From: an uncultured Dysgonomonas sp.
GTDB taxonomy: Bacteria; Bacteroidota; Bacteroidia; Bacteroidales; Dysgonomonadaceae
Length of the DNA: 5,071 nucleotides
Assembly (NCBI GenBank): GCA_937995835.1
Contig: CALKIV010000066.1
Location: 1-5,071, forward strand
Direction: 5' to 3'
Part shown: piece by piece, positions 1 through 5,071 of the stretch
How positions within the stretch are numbered: position 1 is the stretch's first letter
Layout of the letters: every line of letters starts with the position of its first letter
Position numbers and translations under genes: made by a program
The notes under the pieces: model-generated
What the model saw: the letters and a program-made list of their open reading frames with translations, nothing else
What the model was told of the DNA's origin: nothing
The model's database searches: none

Positions 1-276
1 CTCGCTATCAAGGCTTATGGAGTGGATCGTGTGGTGACAAATTTGTCGGGGCTGGAACAGGATGAGATAGTAAAATATGTTGCAGGAAAAAATATTTCTA
101 TTAATGGTAATGTGATTTCTGCAGTGGATAGTATATATGATGATGGGGAGTTACTTCTCCGACTAAAAGCGTTAGAAAATAAATTAGATACTTTTCTAGC
201 AGAAGGAGGTACTATTGGAGGAAACCTGAGAGTGTCGGGTTATGTGAACGGACAAAAATTTTTGAAAAATGAGTAA
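1..276 (+). CDS. C-terminal end of a phage tail/fibre-like protein (5' partial)
   Basis: The frame is open from the first base of the window, giving 91 visible residues that begin LAIKAYGVDRVV, so the gene starts upstream. A GTG at 22 could serve as a start, but the reading frame and phage-like sequence continue before it, so I treat the gene as truncated by the window edge. Visible residues 44-66 (around DDGELLLRLKALENKLDTFL) form a short heptad-like helix, probably a trimeric coiled coil. A Gly-rich beta-like ending follows (TIGGNLRVSGYVNGQKF), a type of ending common on phage fibre and appendage proteins. The stop overlaps the start of the next tail gene by 8 nt, which suggests coupled translation and a shared structure. 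The role as a tail fibre, baseplate or appendage subunit is inferred from this ending and the context. The N-terminal domains are not visible, so the precise family cannot be named. Confidence 0.72.
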   Translation, partial: LAIKAYGVDRVVTNLSGLEQDEIVKYVAGKNISINGNVISAVDSIYDDGELLLRLKALENKLDTFLAEGGTIGGNLRVSGYVNGQKFLKNE

Positions 277-1849
277 ATTTCAGAAATTAGATCGTACTGG
301 ATGGGAGGCTGAGGCTGATTCATATAATGCAAAGGTGAATGTAGCTCAGAATGTTTTAGATGGTAATCCCAATACATATTGGCATAGCTCTTACTATTCA
401 AATGGCAACTTTACAGGAATTGATATCAATCCTCCTAAAACATGGCAGAATGCCCCTTTTAATCTGTGGGTAGACATGAAGGATATTTATTTTGTAGATA
501 AAGTTACAATTCTACGAAGGGCTAGCCAAGATGAGTTAGGAGCATTCAATCTTTATTCTTCTTTAGATGGAGAAACCTGGGATTTAATTAATTCCTATGA
601 TATAGGGAATCCTTCAAAGATATTACTTGTTGAATGTGATTTTGAACCTATTATAACTCGGTTTTTGAAGGTGGAAACTACTCGAAGTAATCGAGATACA
701 GGTAATTCATTCATTGCAGAATTAGAAGTATATGGTATTAAGTCCAGTGAAATAGAAATCGAAAATTGGCAAACTATAAATGAGACTTTTAATACTGCCA
801 TGCAGGCTGATGATGAATGCCCGACGAAAAAAGAAATTGAGGCTCAAGATTTATTGGTGAATGGAAACTACTTGCAGAATGAACTTCCATTGTTTATGGA
901 TATTGAGAAGGCAACCTCGGAGCCTACTATTGCCAACCTTTGGATAAAACCAGGGTATATGATAGAAGTAGATCATAGTTATAAAGACAAAACATATAAG
1001 ATGTTAGAAATAACAGATAAGGGGAAAGAGTTGGCAATGTTTCCTGATGTGATAGACGGTGAGCAGTATCAAATTTGGAATGAAACTTTTGCAAATTCTA
1101 AAATAGAAACGTTACCAGAAGCAAATTATAGCAATGCAATTTCATTAGACATGTTCTGTTATAATGCTTTTAGGTTGCGAGGGACACGACAAATTAAGTT
1201 GGGAGTTTGTGGTAGCATAGCGATGGCTTTTCAGGGATGTGGAGGTTTTAGAATCTTGCTAGATAATGAAGGTTATATGGGTGATGTTGAGGCTAAGTCT
1301 GCTTTCCAAAATTCATGGATTGAGTTGGGTGGCGGAGAATTTATCGGAGATTTTAAAGGCTTTATTATTTCTGATTTTATTCATGGAAGTTATATGTGTG
1401 CTGAAAGTCAATTATTTATTATGCGAGAGGAGTATTGTTTCAATCTGTCAAATGGTTATTATGAGAGCTGTTTTGCTGGAACTCAATTTAGGCAGCTTAT
1501 TGGAGGTAGTGAGGTCATTAATGAACTTCATAATATGAACTTTTTGATGCCGAATGCGCCTTTAGCATTTAACACACTTAAGAAGGTGGTTAATGGTGCT
1601 GGTAAGTTTGATCCTCAATTGTTTATAGATTGTCTAGAGCTAGAAGTCTGTGACATTATTGAATTAATTCATGATTTGGATTTGAGAGAGTCAAGTAAAC
1701 TTTCTCTAGCGAGTGTAGAATTTATTGTTGATAATAAGACTAATGAGGAGGAGATTAATATTATTGTCCATCCTGAAGTGTATAATAATGTATCTCAAGA
1801 ATTGCGGGAAAAAGCATTGACTAAACAAATTAATATAATACAAGAATAA
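269..1849 (+). CDS. Putative phage receptor-binding tail protein with F5/8 type C (discoidin) domain and LRR/BspA-like C-terminus
   Basis: This is a 526-aa protein without a signal peptide or membrane segment, as expected for a virion component. Residues ~10-156 look like an F5/8 type C (discoidin, galactose-binding-like) beta-sandwich. The N-terminal signature is NVLDGNPNTYWHS (28-40), the middle has FNLYSSLDGETWDL (93-106), and the end has RFLKVETT and ELEVYG (131-156). Such domains usually bind glycans or surface ligands. Residues ~165-260 are a linker-like region of unknown fold. Residues ~280-460 hold Gly/Cys/Phe-rich segments (for example FQGCGGFRILL at 321-331) resembling a degenerate leucine-rich surface-protein region. 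The end (about 468-524) resembles the C-terminal cap of BspA-like phage proteins: DLRESSKLSLASVEFIVDN followed by a short beta-strand and helix. The start overlaps the previous stop (ATG at 269), and the stop shares one base with the next start (TAATG). No clear Shine-Dalgarno is present. Binding to host capsule or outer-membrane glycans is inferred. The discoidin call is fairly secure and the LRR call is weaker. Confidence 0.82.
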   Translation: MSKFQKLDRTGWEAEADSYNAKVNVAQNVLDGNPNTYWHSSYYSNGNFTGIDINPPKTWQNAPFNLWVDMKDIYFVDKVTILRRASQDELGAFNLYSSLDGETWDLINSYDIGNPSKILLVECDFEPIITRFLKVETTRSNRDTGNSFIAELEVYGIKSSEIEIENWQTINETFNTAMQADDECPTKKEIEAQDLLVNGNYLQNELPLFMDIEKATSEPTIANLWIKPGYMIEVDHSYKDKTYKMLEITDKGKELAMFPDVIDGEQYQIWNETFANSKIETLPEANYSNAISLDMFCYNAFRLRGTRQIKLGVCGSIAMAFQGCGGFRILLDNEGYMGDVEAKSAFQNSWIELGGGEFIGDFKGFIISDFIHGSYMCAESQLFIMREEYCFNLSNGYYESCFAGTQFRQLIGGSEVINELHNMNFLMPNAPLAFNTLKKVVNGAGKFDPQLFIDCLELEVCDIIELIHDLDLRESSKLSLASVEFIVDNKTNEEEINIIVHPEVYNNVSQELREKALTKQINIIQE

Positions 1850-3786
1850 TGGCACGAAGACATCATATATTACAGAATAAAGGGAAAATAACTCCTGATC
1901 CTTTTGTTAAGGGGAAAACGGATTCGATTTATTTTATTGCAGATAACGATTGGATTAAGCATTATGATACTTGGTGGGATCCTATCAACTATGATACTCC
2001 CGAGCTAAAAAGAGGAGTGTATACAGAAGGAACTTATAAAACTCAAGAGGTGGATGAAATTTGGTGGATGGCACAATCTGTGAAATTTACACATCAGAAA
2101 GCGAAACATTCGCAAGATCCCACTTATCTTAAGAATTATGACATCTCACAAGCTAATCTGGATGCCCTAATGGATGAAGAAGGCGTCGATTATGCCAAAT
2201 GGTTGAATATGGCTGGTGGTTACACTTATCCTGTTGATGGTATTGCTTGGTGGAAAAAGATCTATGCCATTGGAGATTGGCATGCTTATGAGTTGAGAAG
2301 CTTTAATAAAGAGCAATCTACAGGGGAACTGACTACTGTGGCTAAAGAATGGGATGAAAGTGAACTTCCAGATAGTTTAGTGGGGAACAATAGTAACAAC
2401 CCATACTTTTGGTTTGGCTATGAAGACAATCATATTAAAGAATTACAAAACCCGTGTGTCATTAAAAAAATAGTTTGCCATTTTGCAACATCAGGAGAAT
2501 TGGGGTTGCGACTAGATTATGCTGATGGCAGTCACTATGCTGGTAATTACACAGTTGTGGAAGGACGTAATGAACTAGATATAAATCTTGTTGTAGAAAA
2601 ACCTGTAAAAAGATTTAGTGTATCAGCGTATCGTGGAACAATCAAGGCAAAGAAGACTAAAATACAAGATGAATTTGGAAGAATAGTTTATAGAACCAAT
2701 CAGTGGTGGCAGGGACCAACAACTCATGATTGGTCTTTAGGAATCGGCTTGTATGTAGATACATATCAAACATATTATAACGATACCTTATGTTGGAATA
2801 CTCCTGAGATAGAAGATGTTATGCAGCTGATAGGTCAAGCGCCCACAACTTCAAAAGATATTTTCCAAAGATTAATAGATTTCACGGTATGTAATGACTC
2901 TGATAATCAGTTAGGTAGATTCCCTAAAACGGACTATCCTTTGCAAGGAACATTGAACACCTCTGGTTTGACCTTTTTCCCGGCTGGTTCTAAAGAAAAT
3001 ATAGATCCTAAGGCTGATTATAAAGATGTATTTGCTGCTGGCAAGTTGTTTAATATGACAGTTGGGCACGATTGTGATCATAGAGGTACAATGAGGGTGT
3101 TCAATCTTATAAAGGGAGAAGTTGGTGGAGCAAAGGGGATCTATTTTAGTCCAAGTGTGCGTAATACTGGTTATCCATTTGGTGCTAGGCAGTTGCGATT
3201 CTCTAAAAGAAAAACGAATGGAGAACTAGGTTATAAAATGTATCTAGATGAAGAAAATGATCAGGTATTGATGCTGCCTTATTTCGCAAATGAGCAGCCG
3301 GTTGTGGAAAAATCGAAACTAGGAAACCGACTTTCTGACGAAGGTGTTTGGGGAAACTTCCATATAGGCTTTGGTATTTCTTTTCAGGCTAAAGTGGAAG
3401 GTGCTAAATCTGTGTATATTAAACAATGGATCAATCACGATGGACGAAATATACACTTTTTGGATAAAGATAATAAAATCATAAAAACAATTTTACATGC
3501 TAATCCTAGCAATGCGTTAACACAAGTGGAGAGTAGGCATCAAGTGCCTAAAAATGCAGTATTTGTAGTTTGGTTTACAGCAGATCCCATAGAGGTATAT
3601 TGTGATGTGGAGTACGAAGATTATACTAAAGATCCTCGATATGCTTTACCTGAACTCCCCAAAGGCCTACTTCGTGGCATTGTATTGCGCTACACCAACC
3701 GACTGTATCTCAAGGTCTGCAAACCCCTATCGGAAATGAGATTGGAGGAGCAAGAAATTTTATCCCATATCAAAATGGACAATTAA
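1849..3786 (+). CDS. Large Trp-rich putative tail/adhesion protein with possible FISUMP-like region
   Basis: This is a 645-aa protein without signal peptide or membrane segments, coupled to the preceding tail gene through a TAATG junction. I do not recognise the N-terminal ~200 residues. They are rich in paired tryptophans (WWDP at 42, WWMA at 72, WWKK at 134), often a sign of carbohydrate contact. Residues ~200-270 look beta-rich. Residues ~315-460 recall FISUMP/C-type-lectin-like phage proteins: NTPEIEDVMQLIGQAPTT (317-334), a helix FQRLIDF (339-345), then LNTSGLTFFPAG (369-380), comparable to the SGF..LP.G core of that family. Residues ~495-590 look like a further beta domain. The last ~45 residues (PELPKGLLRGIVLRYTNRLY at 601-620, then a short helix) are encoded by more GC-rich DNA than the rest. 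Its position between a discoidin protein and the lysis genes suggests a receptor-binding or distal tail role. FISUMP membership is a tentative reading by eye. No diversity-generating retroelement is visible nearby. Confidence 0.75.
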   Translation: MARRHHILQNKGKITPDPFVKGKTDSIYFIADNDWIKHYDTWWDPINYDTPELKRGVYTEGTYKTQEVDEIWWMAQSVKFTHQKAKHSQDPTYLKNYDISQANLDALMDEEGVDYAKWLNMAGGYTYPVDGIAWWKKIYAIGDWHAYELRSFNKEQSTGELTTVAKEWDESELPDSLVGNNSNNPYFWFGYEDNHIKELQNPCVIKKIVCHFATSGELGLRLDYADGSHYAGNYTVVEGRNELDINLVVEKPVKRFSVSAYRGTIKAKKTKIQDEFGRIVYRTNQWWQGPTTHDWSLGIGLYVDTYQTYYNDTLCWNTPEIEDVMQLIGQAPTTSKDIFQRLIDFTVCNDSDNQLGRFPKTDYPLQGTLNTSGLTFFPAGSKENIDPKADYKDVFAAGKLFNMTVGHDCDHRGTMRVFNLIKGEVGGAKGIYFSPSVRNTGYPFGARQLRFSKRKTNGELGYKMYLDEENDQVLMLPYFANEQPVVEKSKLGNRLSDEGVWGNFHIGFGISFQAKVEGAKSVYIKQWINHDGRNIHFLDKDNKIIKTILHANPSNALTQVESRHQVPKNAVFVVWFTADPIEVYCDVEYEDYTKDPRYALPELPKGLLRGIVLRYTNRLYLKVCKPLSEMRLEEQEILSHIKMDN

Positions 3787-3796
3787 TGACAGCATC

Positions 3797-4090
3797 ATGT
3801 TAGAAATATTATCACAACACATCGACACCCTCATCGCCTTCCTCACAGGAGGAGGGCTGTTGTCTTTCGCAACCCTCAAGTTCACGCGAAAACAAGCAGA
3901 AGCCGACGCCATGAAAGCCGTTCAGGAAGTTTATCAAGAAACCATCAAAGATCTAAGAGAAGATAAAGAGCTGATGGGCAAAGAGATCTCAGACCTCAGA
4001 GTCAGGGTTGCCGGCATTTATAAAGACTTGGCTCTGCTTCGCAAGTATAAATGTACCGATCTGGATTGTCAACACAGAAAAATAGATTGA
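3797..4090 (+). CDS. Small single-pass membrane protein with coiled coil; candidate holin or holin-accessory protein
   Basis: The 97-aa product has one hydrophobic segment near the N-terminus (about residues 10-28, with LTGGGLLSFATL). Basic residues follow at once (KFTRKQ, 28-33), so by the positive-inside rule the rest lies in the cytoplasm. Residues ~34-82 are a charged amphipathic helix with heptad-like leucine and valine spacing (IKDLREDKEL, EISDLRVRV), a probable coiled coil. A short tail carries two cysteines in KCTDLDCQHRK (C86 and C91), possibly a small metal- or disulfide-forming motif. Genes of this layout commonly sit just before the lysin in Bacteroidales prophages. The neighbouring lysin has no signal peptide and needs help to cross the membrane, so holin or holin-regulator function is plausible but inferred from context. 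It starts 10 nt after the tail gene and ends 6 nt before the lysin. No strong Shine-Dalgarno is seen. A role in virion assembly is the main alternative. Confidence 0.75.
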   Translation: MLEILSQHIDTLIAFLTGGGLLSFATLKFTRKQAEADAMKAVQEVYQETIKDLREDKELMGKEISDLRVRVAGIYKDLALLRKYKCTDLDCQHRKID

Positions 4091-4096
4091 AGATTT

Positions 4097-4504
4097 ATGA
4101 AACTTAGCAACAACTTTACTTTACAAGAAATGTGTGCCTCAGCCACTGCCGAGGCTAACGATATCACCAATGCGCCCACTGCCGAACAGATTGCCAATCT
4201 GCAAAGTCTCTGTCTTAGACTTCTACAGCCCCTTCGAACCAGCTATGGTGAAGCTTTCCATATCAACAGTGGCTTCCGTAGTCAGGCGCTCAACAAAGCA
4301 GTGGGAGGCGTGCCCACCTCGCAACACTTGAAAGGGCAAGCAGCCGATGTCAGGGTCAGACAACCTCGCAAACTATTGGCAAAACTCTTGGAGACGGAGC
4401 TCGATTTCGATCAAGCCATTCTCTATCCCACGTTTCTGCATCTCTCGTATAACGAAAACGACAATCGTCAGCAAGTGCTCTATGCCAAAGGTGTGAAACC
4501 ATGA
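4097..4504 (+). CDS. M15-family peptidase (Peptidase_M15_3-like), phage endolysin
   Basis: This 135-aa protein has the length and motifs of a single-domain zinc D-Ala-D-Ala-type carboxypeptidase/endopeptidase of family M15. The N-terminus has the usual opening NFTLQEMCAS (6-15). The conserved arginine lies in NSGFRSQALN (57-66, R61). The first two zinc ligands lie in SQHLKGQAAD (H77 and D84, the SxHxxGxAxD signature), and the third is H115 in FLHLSY, preceded by FDQAILYP (104-111). The ending RQQVLYAKGV (124-133) is typical of Bacteroidota phage members. All expected catalytic-core residues are present, so it is probably active and cleaves peptide cross-links of peptidoglycan during lysis. 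It has no signal peptide or membrane segment, so export would rely on a holin. The ATG at 4097 is 6 nt after the previous stop and directly precedes the family N-terminus. The stop overlaps the next start by 4 nt (ATGA). The exact bond cleaved cannot be read from sequence. Confidence 0.93.
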   Translation: MKLSNNFTLQEMCASATAEANDITNAPTAEQIANLQSLCLRLLQPLRTSYGEAFHINSGFRSQALNKAVGGVPTSQHLKGQAADVRVRQPRKLLAKLLETELDFDQAILYPTFLHLSYNENDNRQQVLYAKGVKP

Positions 4505-4896
4505 AAAAGACTATTTGTATCTTCGCAATAGTTTTGCTTTTGGCTACGATGATTGGTTGCAAAACAAAAACAGTGTACGTACCCGTAGAAAAATGGCAGA
4601 CGGAAATAGAGATGCTCGACCGTTGGCACAGAGACTCTGTTTATATCCACGATTCCATTTTTGTGGCACATAAAGGCGACACCATCTTTCTCGAAAAATA
4701 TAAATATATCTATCGCGACAAGGTGGTCAGAGACTCCATCTACAAGACCGACTCCATCCATGTAGAAGTGCCCTATCCCGTCATCGAAACTCGGGAGGTC
4801 AACCGTCTACATACTTGGCAAATCATCTTGATGTGTCTGGGTGGCATGTTGATCGGGTGGGGGGCTTTCCGTCTAGTTCGGATCTTTCGTCCTTAA
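4501..4896 (+). CDS. Lipoprotein with C-terminal membrane segment; candidate unimolecular spanin (u-spanin)
   Basis: The 131-aa product starts with a lipoprotein signal peptide: MKKT, a hydrophobic core (5-16), and a lipobox-like TMIGC with the lipidated cysteine at C20. Residues 21-104 would be periplasmic. They are rich in alternating polar/hydrophobic stretches (RDSVYIHDSIFV at 44-55, RDSIYKTDSIHV at 77-88), suggesting beta-strands. A second hydrophobic segment spans about 106-126 (WQIILMCLGGMLIG at its start), followed by basic residues (VRIFRP), so the end would sit in the cytoplasm. One chain anchored by lipid in the outer membrane and by its C-terminus in the inner membrane is the known u-spanin topology (phage T1 gp11 type). 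U-spanins fuse or disrupt the outer membrane in the last step of lysis. The start overlaps the lysin stop (ATGA), placing it exactly where spanin genes usually lie. Topology is read directly; the spanin function is inferred. An alternative is a generic phage-encoded lipoprotein kept in the inner membrane. Confidence 0.85.
   Translation: MKKTICIFAIVLLLATMIGCKTKTVYVPVEKWQTEIEMLDRWHRDSVYIHDSIFVAHKGDTIFLEKYKYIYRDKVVRDSIYKTDSIHVEVPYPVIETREVNRLHTWQIILMCLGGMLIGWGAFRLVRIFRP
4630..4764 (+). repeat. Internal direct duplication within the spanin-like gene
   Basis: Two 36-nt units (4630-4665 and 4729-4764), 99 nt apart and in the same frame, encode the related 12-residue stretches RDSVYIHDSIFV and RDSIYKTDSIHV, identical at 8 of 12 positions. 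The DNA copies share AGAGACTC at their starts and a second GAYTCCAT core. A less similar strand-like segment (GDTIFLEKYKYIY, 59-71) lies between them. This suggests that the periplasmic part grew by duplication of a beta-strand unit. Convergent strand sequence is the alternative. Confidence 0.5.
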
Positions 4897-4917
4897 GCTT
4901 GTCAACATCAATCTTCC

Positions 4918-4965
4918 ATAAAGAAGCGATTACTGCAATTTTATTTGCAGTAATCGCTTCTTTAT
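4918..4965 (+). terminator. Strong 21-bp hairpin, probable intrinsic terminator of the late/lysis operon
   Basis: The left arm (4918-4938, beginning ATAAAGAAGCGATTACTG) and the right arm (4945-4965, ending CGCTTCTTTAT) are perfectly complementary over 21 bp, around a 6-nt loop TTTTAT. The hairpin begins 22 nt after the stop of the last gene and sits before a non-coding stretch. The right arm ends in a T-rich run and is followed by ATATTATAT, giving a weak U tract. The arms are T-rich on either strand, so it may also stop transcription arriving from the right. Long, fairly AT-rich terminator stems are common in Bacteroidota. A phage-end or integration-related inverted repeat is the less likely alternative. 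Confidence 0.8.
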
Positions 4966-5000
4966 ATATTATATCTATGTCAATCCGTAAAACAGTTCTA

Positions 5001-5071
5001 TGTGGGCGTGTCCCCTTGCAGGGGTCGGGCTTTTCGCAGTAGTCCTCGCCCTGTCGGGCTGTGGGCTACTC
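5001..5071. repeat. GC-rich structured intergenic element (candidate Bacteroidales multicopy repeat), cut by window end
   Basis: About 47 of 71 bases are G or C, against roughly 9 of 40 in the preceding 4961-5000. It can fold into a small hairpin CCCCT-TGC-AGGGG (5012-5024). A larger stem follows, with AGTAGTCC (5038-5045) pairing with GGGCTACT (5063-5070, one G-U pair) and enclosing an inner GCCC/GGGC stem (5048-5051 with 5056-5059). No gene is supported here. From memory, similar GGGCGTGTCCCC...GGGGTCGGGC blocks recur between genes in Bacteroidales genomes, but I cannot verify this here. The element continues beyond the window, so its right end is unknown. Confidence 0.45.

Noticed and set aside
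22..276. A complete 84-aa gene starting at GTG 22
   Set aside because: The frame is open to the window edge and the residues before the GTG continue the same style of sequence, so a truncated longer gene is more likely.
595..801. Minus-strand ORF of 68 aa
   Set aside because: It lies wholly inside the discoidin-domain gene, has no recognisable features and no initiation context of its own.
1266..1538. Plus-strand 90-aa ORF with hydrophobic content
   Set aside because: It is an out-of-frame shadow inside the 269-1849 gene. Its hydrophobic residues come from T-rich codons read in another frame.
4134..4331. Plus-strand 65-aa ORF, considered as an embedded spanin or antiholin
   Set aside because: It is a shadow of the M15 peptidase gene, with no signal peptide, lipobox or membrane segment.
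4356..4761. Two overlapping minus-strand ORFs (4356-4562 and 4480-4761)
   Set aside because: Both cross the coupled lysin/spanin-like gene pair, whose + strand proteins have clear family motifs or signals. The minus-strand products show none.
4918..4965. Hairpin as an attachment site or transposon terminal repeat
   Set aside because: The arms are adjacent around a 6-nt loop, the position is right after the last gene, and no transposase or integrase is present. A terminator explains it better.
4815..5042. Plus-strand 75-aa ORF running through the terminator
   Set aside because: It overlaps the end of the spanin-like gene out of frame and reads through the hairpin and GC-rich block, so it is a chance open frame.
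1..5071. Diversity-generating retroelement, CRISPR array, tRNA or rRNA
   Set aside because: I found no reverse transcriptase, spaced direct-repeat array, cloverleaf or rRNA-like segment on either strand.

Overview
The window is the right-hand end of a (pro)phage late operon, most likely from a phage or prophage of a Bacteroidota (Bacteroidales) host. The reasons are the gene order (adsorption-type tail proteins, then a small membrane protein, an M15-family lysin and a small lipoprotein), protein styles familiar from Bacteroides/Parabacteroides/Prevotella phages, AT-rich genes without clear Shine-Dalgarno sequences, and a Bacteroidota-looking lipoprotein signal. I cannot fix the genus from this sequence alone. 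All supported genes lie on the + strand and are packed tightly enough to be one transcript.

Bases 1-3786 hold three putative tail or host-recognition proteins. The first is the C-terminal end of a protein cut off by the window edge (1-276). The second has an N-terminal F5/8 type C (discoidin-like) carbohydrate-binding domain and a BspA/LRR-like C-terminal region (269-1849). The third is a large tryptophan-rich protein with a possible FISUMP-like, lectin-fold region (1849-3786). They overlap by 8 nt and 1 nt, so they are probably translationally coupled. None has a signal peptide, which fits virion components.

Bases 3797-4896 hold a compact lysis cassette. It comprises a 97-aa protein with one membrane segment and a coiled coil (holin or holin-accessory candidate), a 135-aa M15 peptidase endolysin, and a 131-aa protein with both a lipobox and a C-terminal membrane segment. 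That last layout is the one expected of a unimolecular spanin (u-spanin). Together they would give inner-membrane permeabilisation or regulation, peptidoglycan cleavage and outer-membrane disruption. Base composition and codon use change near position 3650, inside the last ~50 codons of the third tail gene: the tail genes are AT-rich and the lysis genes clearly more GC-rich. This suggests a module boundary.

Bases 4897-5071 are non-coding. They hold a 21-bp perfect hairpin just after the last gene, which probably ends the late transcript, then a GC-rich stretch (about 66% G+C by hand count) able to form nested hairpins and running off the window edge. The stretch looks like a multicopy intergenic element seen in Bacteroidales genomes and may mark the transition to host DNA. 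I see no tRNA, rRNA, CRISPR array, insertion sequence or diversity-generating retroelement. The most notable element is the u-spanin candidate; I do not see strong evidence for a wholly new system.
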